Positions 15,416 through 24,306 are shown, numbered from the stretch's first letter. The stretch: 64,000 nucleotides of DNA from Mesorhizobium sp. LHD-90 (GCF_030929505.1 NZ_JAVFVV010000004.1:186001-250000), one strand, 5' to 3'. Program-made: numbers and translations. Notes: generated from the letters alone by a model not told the origin.

Positions 15416-16260
15416 GCCAGGGCGACGCCATTCCGGAATTCCAGAAGGCAAAAGCCGGCGAGGGCGGCGACGTCAGCCTCACCAACCTTTCGGCCTTCTC
15501 CAGCGGGCCCGGCATAAGATCCGGCGCGGAGATTTTCGCCATCATTGCCGTGGCGGTGATCATCGTCGGCGGTGCGGAATTCCTGCTGCGCTTCTTCGAG
15601 GTGCCGCACTACATCATGCCGCCGCCAAGCCAGATCGCCTGGGCGCTGGTCGACGAATTCCCGCTGATCGCCCCGCATCTCGGCTACACGCTGGTCGAGC
15701 TCGTCTCGGGTTTTGCCATCGGTTCCATCATCGGGCTGGTCATGGCGGCCGTCATCACCCAGTTTCCTTTCGCGGAAAAGATCGTCGCCCCCTATATCCT
15801 TCTGCTCGTCACCACGCCGATGCTGGCCTTGGTGCCGCTGCTCATCCTGCGCTTCGGCTTCGGCTACACCCCGCGCATCATCGCCGTGGCGCTCGCCGCC
15901 GGGCCGATGGTGATGATCAACGCCGCCACCGGTTTTCGCCGCGTCGACAGTGCAAAAATCGCGCTGGCGCGTTCCTATGGCGCCTCGACGCTGCAGATAT
16001 TCTGGAAGATCCGTGCGCCGATGGCGCTGCCGATGATCCTGGTCGGGCTGATGATCGGCGCGATCTTCGGCCTGCTGACGGCCGTCGGCGCCGAGATGGT
16101 CGGCGGCGGCTTCGGCCTGGGCAACCGGCTCACCAGCTACTCGTCGATGATCCAGATGCCGCAATTCTTCGCGGTGGTGCTGCTGCTGTCGATTCTCGGC
16201 ATCCTGATCTACGTGCTCTTCTTCTTCATCGGGAAGAAGTGGGCGAGCTGGGAGGCGTAG
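15412..16260 (+). CDS. ABC transporter permease, nitrate/sulfonate/taurine type
   Basis: A 282-residue inner-membrane protein with an N-terminal cytoplasmic stretch of about 40 residues and six or so hydrophobic segments. The EAA loop SAKIALARSYGASTLQIFWKI..P couples to the ATPase. Its ATG overlaps the ATPase stop (ATGA), so the two are translationally coupled. The family is the SsuC/TauC-type permease. The N-terminal extension (residues 1-40) is longer than in many SsuC proteins but otherwise unremarkable. Confidence 0.9.
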   Translation: MSQGDAIPEFQKAKAGEGGDVSLTNLSAFSSGPGIRSGAEIFAIIAVAVIIVGGAEFLLRFFEVPHYIMPPPSQIAWALVDEFPLIAPHLGYTLVELVSGFAIGSIIGLVMAAVITQFPFAEKIVAPYILLLVTTPMLALVPLLILRFGFGYTPRIIAVALAAGPMVMINAATGFRRVDSAKIALARSYGASTLQIFWKIRAPMALPMILVGLMIGAIFGLLTAVGAEMVGGGFGLGNRLTSYSSMIQMPQFFAVVLLLSILGILIYVLFFFIGKKWASWEA

Positions 16261-16326
16261 CCGAAAAAATCAGGCACGCAGACCGGCGCGAAAAGAACAG
16301 ACGCGTCAAACAATGGGAGACTGACA

Positions 16327-17475
16327 ATGACGATGTTCGACACGGGCATGACCCGCCGCACCTTCCTGCAGGTGACCGGCGCCGGGGTGGTGACTGCCAC
16401 CGCGCTCGGCGGCTCGGCCTTCCGGGCCAATGCCGCGGCCTATGAAAAATTCACCTGGATCTCGCCGCGCGGCACGCTGGAGGTGCTCGACGACTACCCG
16501 TACTGGGCGGCCAAGAAGATGGGTTACTTCGGCGACCTGCCGACCGACATGCAGCCCGGCCCATCGGACGGCACCGCGACCGTCAAGTTCGTCGACGTCG
16601 GCCAGGCCGACATGGGCTTCCCGTCTCCGGGCATCTTTTCCTTCGCGCTCCAGAACGGCATGAAGCTGAAGAGCGTGTTCCACATGGGCGCGCGCGACAC
16701 TTTTTCCATCGCCTTCCGCAAGGGCGAAGGCATGGCCGACCTGAAGGGTCTCGAGGGCAAGACCATGCTGCTCGGTTCGGCCGCCTGGCAGGCGATCACC
16801 GACCCGATGCTCGCAGCCCAGGGCGTCGACGTCACCAAGGTGAAATATGTCGAGGCCGGCTGGCCGACCTGGGGCACCGCGCTTGCTGGCGGCCAGGGTG
16901 ACGCGGCTCTTTCCTGGGAGGGCCTGCGCGCCGAATGGATCGCAACGGGCCTCAAATTCGACTACTGGCTCGGCGTGCAGAAATCCAAGCTGCCGGCCAA
17001 CACCTTTGTCATTCGCGCCGCCGATCTCGACGACCCGGACAAGAAGGCTTTCCTCGAGCAATATCTTCGCGGCTGGGCGATGGGCTTGGAATTCGGCCAC
17101 CAGAACCCGCGCGCGGCGGTAGAAGCCGTGTTCGAGCAGTTCCCGGCTTTCGCGAAAAACACCGGGCCGGAACTCGGCACCACCTCGCTGCTCCAGCAGG
17201 ACAACGTCTTCCGCGGCGACATGGACAAGCGCGAAGGCTGGGGTTCTCACGACATGTCGAGCTGGCAGCAGTTCTTCGACCTGACCCTGAAGCTCGGCCA
17301 GATCAAGGAGGCGGTGAAGGCCGAGGACGTCTGCACCAACGACCTGATCAAGGGCGCCAACGATTTCGACCACGCCAAGGTCAAGGCCGACGCCGATGCC
17401 TACAAGCTGACCGACGCGTTCGCGGCGATCGACGTCGAGAACGTGCGCGCGCATATGTTCGACGACGCGGTGTAG
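16327..17475 (+). CDS. ABC substrate-binding protein (NMT1/SsuA-like), Tat-exported
   Basis: A 382-residue periplasmic binding protein. The N-terminus has a twin-arginine signal (MTRRTFLQVTGAG, Arg-Arg at residues 10-11), a hydrophobic stretch and a likely cleavage near ANA-AA. The body has the NMT1/THI5-like fold pattern: LDDYPYWAAKKMGYF at the start and VDVGQADMGFPSPG for the ligand pocket. The family binds sulfonates, nitrate, pyrimidine precursors or aromatic acids. It is the third gene of the importer operon after ATPase and permease. Tat export is typical for the group in Rhizobiales. The ligand is unknown; neighbouring oxygenase and amidohydrolase genes suggest a small N- or S-containing organic compound. 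Confidence 0.87.
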   Translation: MTMFDTGMTRRTFLQVTGAGVVTATALGGSAFRANAAAYEKFTWISPRGTLEVLDDYPYWAAKKMGYFGDLPTDMQPGPSDGTATVKFVDVGQADMGFPSPGIFSFALQNGMKLKSVFHMGARDTFSIAFRKGEGMADLKGLEGKTMLLGSAAWQAITDPMLAAQGVDVTKVKYVEAGWPTWGTALAGGQGDAALSWEGLRAEWIATGLKFDYWLGVQKSKLPANTFVIRAADLDDPDKKAFLEQYLRGWAMGLEFGHQNPRAAVEAVFEQFPAFAKNTGPELGTTSLLQQDNVFRGDMDKREGWGSHDMSSWQQFFDLTLKLGQIKEAVKAEDVCTNDLIKGANDFDHAKVKADADAYKLTDAFAAIDVENVRAHMFDDAV

Positions 17476-17491
17476 AAGACAAGTCGAGGTC

Positions 17492-17660
17492 CTTCGCACC
17501 CCCCTCTGTCCTGCCGGACATCTCCCCCTCAAGGGGGGGAGATTGGAGGTTGCAAGGATTTCGCCAATCGGAGACGGCGAAGAACAGTGCCGTCGCAAGC
17601 GGCCGGCCAATCTCCCCCCTTGAGGGGGAGATGTCCGGCAGGACAGAGGGGGGTGCGAAG
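17492..17660. repeat. Palindromic intergenic repeat (169 bp)
   Basis: CTTCGCACCCCCCTCTGTCC and its complement form the outer arms, followed inward by CTGCCGGACATCTCCCCCT-type arms and a loop of about 60 bp. It lies between the binding-protein gene and the Gfo/Idh gene. The arms match for about 45 bp each. Confidence 0.75.
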
Positions 17661-17702
17661 AAGCGCCAGCCTTCTTGATGGCAAACTAATCGGGAGGGCA
17701 CC

Positions 17703-18788
17703 ATGCCGGACAAAGTCAAAATCCTCGTCGTCGGCCTCGGCAATATGGGTGCGTCTCATGCCAGCGCCTACCACCGCAATCCGGGGTTCGAGATCGTCGG
17801 CCTGATGAGCCGGTCGATCAAGGGCAAGAAAATCCCCGACGAGCTGAAAAACTACCCCCTCTACGAGGATTTTGACCAAGCGTTGAGGCAAGCCAAACCC
17901 GACGCGGTGTCGATCAATTCCTGGCCGAACACCCATGCCGAATATGCGCTGAAGGCGTTCGACGCCGGCTGCCACGTCTTCATGGAAAAGCCGATCGCCA
18001 CCAACATCGAGGACGCCGAAAAGGTCGTCGCCGCAGCCCGCGCCGCGAACAAGAAACTGGTGCTGGGCTACATTCTGCGCGTCCACCCGTCCTGGATCAA
18101 ATTCATCGAGATGGGCAAGACGCTGGGCAAGCCGCTGGTGATGCGCTTGAATCTCAACCAGCAGTCATCCGGCCCGGCCTGGCACTGGCACAAGAACCTG
18201 ATCGACTCGCTGATCCCGATCGTCGACTGCGGCGTGCATTATGTCGACGTGATGTGCCAGTTGACCGGCGCCAAGCCGGTGCGCGTCCACGGCATCGGCG
18301 CGAAACTCTGGGCGGAGGCCGACAAGGACAATTACGGCCACCTGCACGTCACCTTCGACGACGGCTCTGTCGGCTGGTACGAGGCTGGCTGGGGGCCGAT
18401 GATGAGCGAGGTCGCGTTCTTCGTGAAGGATGTGGTCGGCCCGAAGGGCGCGGTGTCGATCGTCGCCAACCAGGGCGGCAGCGTCACCGAAACGGAGAAG
18501 CTCTCCGACTCCGCCGACATCGACAAGCACACCAAGACCGACGCGATCAAGATCCACCACGCCGCCGTCGACAAGGACAAGAACTGGTCGAAGCCGGACG
18601 AGATTTTTTCCATGACCGACGAGCCGGGCCATCAGGAGCTCTGCGACCGCGAGCAGGCGTTTTTCCTGAAGGCCATCCGGGAGGATCTGGACCTCACCGA
18701 ATCCATGGACGCTGCGGTCAACTCGCTTCGCATCGTGCTGGCGGCCGAGCAGAGCATCGCCGAGAAGAAGGCGATCGAACTGGCGTGA
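17703..18788 (+). CDS. Gfo/Idh/MocA-family NAD(P)-dependent dehydrogenase
   Basis: A 361-residue oxidoreductase. The N-terminal Rossmann fold has GLGNMG for cofactor binding, MEKPIA carries the family's E-K-P motif, and a C-terminal alpha/beta domain has the DCGVHYVD segment near the active site. It oxidises a sugar, polyol or related hydroxyl group. The ATG is preceded by GGGAGGG. It follows the importer operon after a palindromic repeat and may be the last gene of the same catabolic unit. Its substrate is not determined. Confidence 0.87.
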   Translation: MPDKVKILVVGLGNMGASHASAYHRNPGFEIVGLMSRSIKGKKIPDELKNYPLYEDFDQALRQAKPDAVSINSWPNTHAEYALKAFDAGCHVFMEKPIATNIEDAEKVVAAARAANKKLVLGYILRVHPSWIKFIEMGKTLGKPLVMRLNLNQQSSGPAWHWHKNLIDSLIPIVDCGVHYVDVMCQLTGAKPVRVHGIGAKLWAEADKDNYGHLHVTFDDGSVGWYEAGWGPMMSEVAFFVKDVVGPKGAVSIVANQGGSVTETEKLSDSADIDKHTKTDAIKIHHAAVDKDKNWSKPDEIFSMTDEPGHQELCDREQAFFLKAIREDLDLTESMDAAVNSLRIVLAAEQSIAEKKAIELA

Positions 18789-19194
18789 GCCGGGTGGCGA
18801 TAAAAACGGTCCGAACGAACAGCGACGAGGCGAGACGCACGAACCGAGCGCGTCTTGCCTCGTCGGCAGGGCTTCGTGCGACGGCCGTCAATGCTGCTTC
18901 GATTTTGGTGAAGCGCGCGAATGGAATTGACGCGCCGGCAATGCGAAATGCCCCGACCGTGAACGAAAAGGCCCCCAAAACCGCCCAGGATTCAAACGAT
19001 TCTCGCTGTTGGCGCGCATCATCTCCGGCAAGCCACTGAAAACGTTCGATCTTCCGGACTTCACATAAGCTGCGGCAGGGGCCGTCGATGACGCGGCGAC
19101 GCGCCGGAACGCAGATCGTCATCGGGATGAAAGTTTCATAATATCAAATATTTAGGCGACCCGATAAGGGGCGCCTGCCTTCTTGCCACCGGGC
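18789..19194. other. Intergenic stretch with no supported gene
   Basis: Between the Gfo/Idh gene and znuA. A minus-strand frame (18718-19122) overlaps the end of the upstream gene and is Arg/Ala/Ser-rich without clear motifs, so it was not called. The only structure seen is the hairpin downstream of znuA. Confidence 0.4.
19154..19175 (-). terminator. Hairpin downstream of znuA
   Basis: AGGCGACCC and GGGGCGCCT form a stem with one mismatch around a short loop about 20 bp past the znuA stop. On the minus strand it is followed by AT-rich sequence (TAAATATTT). A likely operon terminator. Confidence 0.5.
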
Positions 19195-20205
19195 TCAGCT
19201 TCCCGTGATTGCGCCCTTGATGATGGCGATGTTGTGCCGCATCAGGTCGATATAGGTTGCCGCCGGGCCGTCGGCATCTGACAGTGCGTCGGAATAGAGT
19301 TCGCCGCCGAGCTTCAATCCGGTCTCGCCGGCGATCTGCTCGACCAAGCGTGGATTCGTGATGTTTTCCAGGAAGATAGCCGATGCCTTGTCCTGCCTGA
19401 CCTGCCGGATGAGCTTCGCCACGTCCGCTGCGGAAGGGTCTGCCTCGGTCGAAATGCCTTCCGGCGCATGAAAAGTCAGGCCGTATTCGTGCTCGAAATA
19501 GCCGAAGGCATCGTGCGAGGTGATGACCGTCCTCTTGTCCGCAGGGATCGATTCCACGGCTGTCTTCACTTCGGCGTCGAGCGCATCGAGTTTCGCTAAG
19601 TAGTTGCTTCCATTGGCTTTGTAGGTTTCGCATGAAGCTGCGTCGGCTTGGCAGAAGGCGTCGACGATGTTGGCTACATAGGTCTTTGCGTTGACGACCG
19701 ACTGGAAAGCATGCGGGTCGATGTCGCCGTGACCGTGATGATCCTCCGCGGCGTGCTCTCCTTCCGCAGCATGATCGTGTCCGGCTTCAGTCGCGTGGTC
19801 ATGACTCGCCTCGGCGGCCTCCTTGCCCTTCTCTCCCTCCTCGAATTCCTCATTCATCTTCAACGGGTTAACACCTTTTGTCAGTTCGATGACACTTGCC
19901 TTGGCGCCGCTGGTCTCGACCAGGCGCGTCAGAAAGCCCTCGAAATGCAGGCCGTTGACCAGCACGACGTCGGCCTTCGACATGGCGACCGCGTCGGCTG
20001 GTTTCGGATCGTAGACATGCGCGTCCCCGTTCGCACCGACCAGGGTTGTGATCTCTATCTTGTCGCCGCCGACGTTCTTGGCGAAGTCGGCGATGATCGA
20101 AAAACTGGCGACCACCTTCAGCGGATCGGCGAAGGCTGGCGCGGACATGGGTGATGTTAATGTTATAACAGTCAGCGCGGAGGCGAGTTTTACCGGCTTC
20201 AGCAT
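19195..20205 (-). CDS. znuA: ZnuA, periplasmic zinc-binding protein of the zinc ABC importer
   Basis: A 336-residue cluster A-I metal-binding protein. It has a signal peptide of about 27 residues (ending APAFA) and the core pattern ASFSIIADFAKNVGG...DAHVYDPKPAD with a metal-ligand histidine. A His/Asp/Glu-rich loop at about 130-165 (HDHATEAGHDHAAEGEH) is typical of zinc rather than manganese binders. HAFQSVVNAK and TSHDAFGYFEHEYGL supply further ligands. It is the last gene of the minus-strand operon znuC-znuB-znuA, 20 bp after znuB. It catches zinc in the periplasm and hands it to ZnuB. Expression is expected to be repressed by Zur when zinc is plentiful. Confidence 0.93.
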   Translation of the reverse strand: MLKPVKLASALTVITLTSPMSAPAFADPLKVVASFSIIADFAKNVGGDKIEITTLVGANGDAHVYDPKPADAVAMSKADVVLVNGLHFEGFLTRLVETSGAKASVIELTKGVNPLKMNEEFEEGEKGKEAAEASHDHATEAGHDHAAEGEHAAEDHHGHGDIDPHAFQSVVNAKTYVANIVDAFCQADAASCETYKANGSNYLAKLDALDAEVKTAVESIPADKRTVITSHDAFGYFEHEYGLTFHAPEGISTEADPSAADVAKLIRQVRQDKASAIFLENITNPRLVEQIAGETGLKLGGELYSDALSDADGPAATYIDLMRHNIAIIKGAITGS

Positions 20206-20225
20206 TGCTCAAAACTCCTTTGAAG

Positions 20226-21101
20226 TCAGGCGGTTCTGTGGGAGGCGTGGCGCAGCCGCGTGGCGACGATACCGCGCGTTCCGGCGATGATCGACACGGC
20301 GTAGACGACGCCGGCGGACAGGATGATGGACGGGCCGGAGGGCAGGGCGGCATGATAGGAGAGCAAAAGCCCGGCGATGCAGGAGACCGCGCCGATGCCG
20401 ATGGCGAGCAGGCACATCGGCTCGACCCGCACCGTCCAGAAGCGGGCGGCGGCGGCCGGCAGCATCATCAGCCCGACCGAAAGCAATGTGCCGAGCGCCT
20501 GAAAACCGCCGACGAGGTTGAGCACCACCAGCGCCAGGAAGACGAAGTGGACCGGCGGGCCCAGCCGTGAAACCGAGCGCAGGAACAGCGGATCGAGGCA
20601 TTCGGCGACCAGCGCGCGCCAGAAGATGCCGAGCCCTGCCAACGTGACGGCGGCGATCAGGCCGATCAGGCCGAGCGCCTCGTCATTCAGCGCCAGCACC
20701 GTGCCGAACAGCACGTGCATCAGGTCGACGCTGGAGCCGCGCAGCGACACGATCAGCACGCCAAGCGCCAGCGAAATCAGGTAGAAGGCGGCCATCGAGG
20801 CATCTTCCCGCTGCACAGTCAGCCGCGAAACCGCGCCGGCGCCAAGCGCCACGACGATGCCGGCGATGAGCCCTCCGATGGTCATCGGCACGATCGCAAG
20901 CCCGAACAGCAGGAAACCCACCGCCGCGCCCGGCAGGATCGCATGCGCCATGGCGTCGCCGGTCAGGCTCATGCGCCGCAGCATCAGGAAGACGCCGACC
21001 GGGCAGGAACTCAGCGACAGCAGCAGCGAGCCCAACAGCGCGCGCTGCATGAAGCCGAACTCGGCGAAAGGCGCGATCAGCCACTGGTAAAGCGCGTCCA
21101 T
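20226..21101 (-). CDS. znuB: ZnuB, zinc ABC importer permease
   Basis: A 291-residue integral membrane protein of the ABC-3 metal permease family. It has about eight hydrophobic segments and the family's SCPVGVFLMLRRMSLTGDAMAHA segment near residues 32-54. The start codon overlaps the end of znuC by one base (ATG at 21101, znuC stop reaching 21101), so translation is coupled. It forms the zinc channel with ZnuC as ATPase and ZnuA as periplasmic receptor. Confidence 0.93.
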   Translation of the reverse strand: MDALYQWLIAPFAEFGFMQRALLGSLLLSLSSCPVGVFLMLRRMSLTGDAMAHAILPGAAVGFLLFGLAIVPMTIGGLIAGIVVALGAGAVSRLTVQREDASMAAFYLISLALGVLIVSLRGSSVDLMHVLFGTVLALNDEALGLIGLIAAVTLAGLGIFWRALVAECLDPLFLRSVSRLGPPVHFVFLALVVLNLVGGFQALGTLLSVGLMMLPAAAARFWTVRVEPMCLLAIGIGAVSCIAGLLLSYHAALPSGPSIILSAGVVYAVSIIAGTRGIVATRLRHASHRTA

Positions 21102-21991
21102 CAGGCGGCATCCCCGTGGATGTGCCTTGCATCTGCCGACGCCGGCTTGGCATGGAGATGCGGGTGGCCGTGCGCATGGCCATGATCCGCGTGGCCATCG
21201 CCATGATCATGGCCGTGATGGTCATGCGAATGGCCGTGATCGTGGCCGCCTGTTTCCGCTTCGGGACTGCACCAAGGGGCGTTCTCGTCCCAGGCCTCGT
21301 GGAACTGGCGGGCGCGCAAAAGATTTTCCGGCGCCAGCGTCGCCCGCGCCTCGCCCCAGGCGATCGGCCGGCGCGCCAGCAGCAGCGCCTCGGGAAAATG
21401 CGCGCGCACCAGGTCGAGATCGTGCGCTACCACCATCACCGTGCGGTTCTCGCCTTGCCACCGCTTTATCAGCGCCACCAGGTCGGTCACGGTCTTGGCG
21501 TCGATGGCGTTGAACGGTTCGTCGAGCAGGATCAGGTCGGCGTCCTGCACCAGAACGCGGGCAAACAGGGTGCGCTGCAACTGGCCGCCGGACAGCGTGT
21601 CGAGCGGGCGCTTTTCAAATCCTTCCAGTCCGACCGCCTTGATGGCGTTCGCCACCGCCTCGCGGTCCTCGGGCCGATGGCGGCCGAGCAGGCCGCGCTT
21701 CGGCCACAGGCCGAGCGAGACGAGGTCGACGACGCGCGCCGGAAAGGAGCGGTCGAGTTCCGATTGCTGCGGCAGATAGGCGATGCGCGTTCCGTGTGCC
21801 ACGGCACAAGCCCCGGCCATCGGCTTGAGCACGCCCACGATGCCCTTCATCAGCGTGGACTTGCCCGAGCCATTGGCGCCCACCACCGCTGTCAGCGAGC
21901 CCTTCTTCACCGCGCCGTTAAGGTGGTGTACCGCCGGGTGGCTGTTGTAGCCCAGCGTGAAGTCGCTAAATGTGATGCAGGCCTCGGCCAT
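21101..21991 (-). CDS. znuC: ZnuC, zinc ABC importer ATPase with His-rich tail
   Basis: A 296-residue ATPase: Walker A GANGSGKST, signature LSGGQLQRTLFARVL, Walker B LILLDEPFNAID and H-loop VVAHDLD. The last about 50 residues are strongly His/Asp/Gly-rich (HDHGHSHDHHGHDHGDGH), a feature seen in ZnuC proteins of Rhizobiales and probably a zinc-binding tail. It is the first gene of the znuCBA operon and diverges from zur, with a palindromic operator between them. Confidence 0.93.
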   Translation of the reverse strand: MAEACITFSDFTLGYNSHPAVHHLNGAVKKGSLTAVVGANGSGKSTLMKGIVGVLKPMAGACAVAHGTRIAYLPQQSELDRSFPARVVDLVSLGLWPKRGLLGRHRPEDREAVANAIKAVGLEGFEKRPLDTLSGGQLQRTLFARVLVQDADLILLDEPFNAIDAKTVTDLVALIKRWQGENRTVMVVAHDLDLVRAHFPEALLLARRPIAWGEARATLAPENLLRARQFHEAWDENAPWCSPEAETGGHDHGHSHDHHGHDHGDGHADHGHAHGHPHLHAKPASADARHIHGDAA

Positions 21992-22044
21992 CGGCGATGA
22001 TGATTCCGTGATGGGGTTCGCCGGTCCTTGAGCGGATGGCGATG

Positions 22045-22060
22045 TGATGTTATTACATCA
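22045..22060. promoter_or_regulatory. Zur operator between znuC and zur
   Basis: TGATGTTATTACATCA is a perfect palindrome with 6-bp arms around TATT, and the flanks extend the symmetry (GATG at 22041, ACATC at 22061). It lies in the 106-bp gap between divergent znuC and zur and has the AT-rich TGTTAT..ACA character of Zur boxes. It should repress both directions in zinc-replete cells. Confidence 0.7.
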
Positions 22061-22097
22061 ACATCGGCTGCGGCCGCAAGACGGCAAATGGAATGGG

Positions 22098-22505
22098 ATG
22101 CAAAAAGCGATGCACGCCCCGGAATTGACCAAGAACCAGCGGCTGGTGCTCGACGCGCTGTCGCGCGAGGACGGGCCGCTCAGCGCCTACACGTTGCTCG
22201 ACCAGTTGCGCGAGCACGGTTTCCGCGCCCCGCTGCAGGTCTACCGGGCGCTGGAGAAACTCATCGACTATGGCTTGGTCCACCGGCTGGAGAGCCTGAA
22301 TTCCTTCGTCGCCTGTTCGCATCCCCACGACCACGCGCATGGCATGATCGCCTTCGCCATCTGCGAAAAGTGCGGGCAGGTGGACGAGTTTTCGGACGAC
22401 ATGGTCGAGTCGCGGCTGAGCGGCTGGTCGAAGGATCACGCTTTCAAGCTGTCGAAGACCACCATCGAGATGCGTGGCACCTGCGCGCAGTGCAAGGCGG
22501 CTTGA
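22098..22505 (+). CDS. zur: Zur, Fur-family zinc uptake repressor
   Basis: A 135-residue Fur-family protein if started at the ATG at 22098 (MQKAMHAPELTKNQ); an upstream in-frame start at 22044 would run through the operator. It has the winged helix at residues 10-70 (LTKNQRLVLDAL...PLQVYRALEKLIDYGLVHR). Metal sites are visible: HPHDHAHG, CEKCG and a C-terminal CAQC, giving the two CxxC pairs of the structural zinc site. Its position divergent from znuCBA identifies it as Zur rather than Fur. It represses znu genes when zinc is bound. Confidence 0.92.
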   Translation: MQKAMHAPELTKNQRLVLDALSREDGPLSAYTLLDQLREHGFRAPLQVYRALEKLIDYGLVHRLESLNSFVACSHPHDHAHGMIAFAICEKCGQVDEFSDDMVESRLSGWSKDHAFKLSKTTIEMRGTCAQCKAA

Positions 22506-22517
22506 ACGCGAACTGAC

Positions 22518-22550
22518 TGTCCCGCCACCGGCGAATGCGGTGGAGGGACA
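22518..22550. terminator. Strong hairpin between zur and the sugar ATPase gene (convergent)
   Basis: TGTCCC-g-CCACCG (22518-22530) pairs with CGGTGG-a-GGGACA (22538-22550) around a 7-base loop: a 12-bp stem with one internal mismatch. Placed between two convergent genes, it probably terminates both, although T tracts are short. Confidence 0.6.
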
Positions 22551-22556
22551 TACTGC

Positions 22557-23315
22557 TCAATGCAGCAGATGCTCTCCGGTAATCACCCGCTCGACCTGTT
22601 CGATCGTCGTCTTTTTCGGGTCGATATCGTCAGCCACCAGCTTACCGCCGCGCATAACCATGATGCGGTCCACGACCTGAAAGACGTGGTGGATGTTGTG
22701 GGCGATGAAGATGCAGGAATGGCCGGTGTCGCGCGCCTCGCGCACGAAACGCAGCACGCCTTGCGTCTCGGCGACGCCGAGATTGTTGGTTGGCTCGTCG
22801 AGGATGATCAGATCGCTGTCGAACTGCATGGCGCGCGCGATCGCCACCGCCTGGCGCTCGCCACCCGACAGCGCGGTGATCGGCGTCTCCGGCGGGATGT
22901 CTTTTGTGATGCCGACCTTCTTCAAGAGTTGGCGGGCAACCGCGCCCATCGTCTGGTGGTCGAGCCGGTTCAGGAAACGCGGCCCCTTGATCGGCTCACG
23001 GCCTAGGAAAAGGTTGCGGGCGATGGAGAGCTGCGGCACCAGCGCCGAATCCTGGTAGATCGTCTCGATGCCGTTGGCGATGGCATCGGTCGTGCGTTTG
23101 ATCTCGACCTTCTTGCCCTTGACGAAGATGTCTCCGCTGGTCAGCGGCACGGCGCCCGACAGAACCTTGATCAGCGTCGATTTGCCGGCGCCGTTGTCGC
23201 CGAGCAGGCCCACGACTTCATGGCGATCGATCCTCAAGCTCACGTCGCGCAACGCATGGATGCGGCCGTAGAACTTGTTGATGTTTTCCATGCGGACGAG
23301 TTCTTCGGCGGCCAT
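22557..23315 (-). CDS. Sugar ABC transporter ATPase, single domain (FrcA-like)
   Basis: A 252-residue ATPase of the carbohydrate uptake CUT2 class. It has one nucleotide-binding domain only, as in the fructose system FrcA: Walker A GDNGAGKST, signature LSGGERQAVAIARAM, Walker B LIILDEPTNNLG and H-loop FIAHNI. The start at the ATG at 23315 is preferred; an upstream in-frame ATG at 23333 would overlap the permease stop. It is the last gene of the minus-strand operon binding protein-permease-ATPase. It energises import of a monosaccharide or polyol. Confidence 0.9.
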   Translation of the reverse strand: MAAEELVRMENINKFYGRIHALRDVSLRIDRHEVVGLLGDNGAGKSTLIKVLSGAVPLTSGDIFVKGKKVEIKRTTDAIANGIETIYQDSALVPQLSIARNLFLGREPIKGPRFLNRLDHQTMGAVARQLLKKVGITKDIPPETPITALSGGERQAVAIARAMQFDSDLIILDEPTNNLGVAETQGVLRFVREARDTGHSCIFIAHNIHHVFQVVDRIMVMRGGKLVADDIDPKKTTIEQVERVITGEHLLH

Positions 23316-23319
23316 CGTC

Positions 23320-24306
23320 TCAGGTCCCCGCATTGTGGCGGCGTTCGAGCCAGGAATGCAGCGCCATCATGCCCAGGATGATGGCGCCGATGAAGATATT
23401 GTAGGCCAGCCCCGGCACGCCGATCATGACGATGCCGTTGCGCATGATGCGCAGGATGAAGATGCCGAGGACCGTACCGATGATGGTGCCGCGGCCGCCG
23501 GTCAGCACCGTGCCGCCGATGACCACCATGGCAATCACCTCCAGCTCGTAGCCGGTGCCGCTATTCGGGTTGGCGGCCGACGTGCGGATCGAGCTGATGA
23601 TGCCGGCAAGTGCTGCCATGGCGGAGGAGAACATGAACAGCGCGATTTTTGTGCGGCTGACATTGACGCCGCGGGCGCGCGCCGCGTTGGGATTGCCGCC
23701 CGATGCCTGGATCCAGTTGCCCGCCTTGGTCTGGGTCAACAGGTAGTGCGTGCCGATCGCCGCCAGCGCGAACCAGAAGACCGACATGTAGAGTCTCAGC
23801 CCGCCGATCGAAAAGCTGCCGACCAGCGCGGAGGCTAGCCATGAACCCTCGGCGCTCCAGGTGCGCTGCGGAAAGCCGTCTGTGACGTAGAGCGCGGTGC
23901 CGCGCACGACCAGCAGCATGCCGAGCGTCACAAGGAAGGACGGGATGTTGAGTTTGGTGACGAACCAGCCGTTGACGTAGCCGATAAACAGGCTGACCGC
24001 CATCGCGGCCAGGAAAGCGAGTTCCAGCGAGACGACGCCGCTGTTGAACAGCGTCCACATCAGCACCGCCGAAAAACCGAAGACCGAGCCGACCGACAGG
24101 TCGAATTCGCCCGAGGTCATCAGCAGCGTCATCGCCAGCGCGATCAGGCCGAGCTCGACCGTGAAGGCGAGCGTGTTGCCGATATTCTGCAGGGAAAGGA
24201 AGCTGGGGTTCAGGGACCAGAAGACCGCGAGTTCCAGCACCAGCAGAACCAGCGGCCCGAATTCAGGCTTGGCGATGAAGCGCTGCAGAAGGGAGTGTTG
24301 CTGCAT
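23320..24306 (-). CDS. Sugar ABC transporter permease (RbsC/FrcC-like)
   Basis: A 328-residue integral membrane protein of the CUT2 permease family. It has roughly ten hydrophobic segments, GEFDLSVGSVFGFSAVLMW for the conserved DLSVG motif, and NGWFVTKLNIPSFLVTLGMLLVVRG as the coupling region. It also has NPNAARARGVNVSRTKI and VIGGTVLTGGRGTIIGT near the C-terminus, both typical of ribose/fructose permeases. It lies between the binding protein gene and the ATPase gene, all on the minus strand. Confidence 0.92.
   Translation of the reverse strand: MQQHSLLQRFIAKPEFGPLVLLVLELAVFWSLNPSFLSLQNIGNTLAFTVELGLIALAMTLLMTSGEFDLSVGSVFGFSAVLMWTLFNSGVVSLELAFLAAMAVSLFIGYVNGWFVTKLNIPSFLVTLGMLLVVRGTALYVTDGFPQRTWSAEGSWLASALVGSFSIGGLRLYMSVFWFALAAIGTHYLLTQTKAGNWIQASGGNPNAARARGVNVSRTKIALFMFSSAMAALAGIISSIRTSAANPNSGTGYELEVIAMVVIGGTVLTGGRGTIIGTVLGIFILRIMRNGIVMIGVPGLAYNIFIGAIILGMMALHSWLERRHNAGT

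Noticed and set aside
18718-19122. Minus-strand frame of 134 residues after the Gfo/Idh gene
   Set aside because: It overlaps the end of the supported gene, has no ribosome binding site or family match, and is mostly Arg/Ala/Ser.
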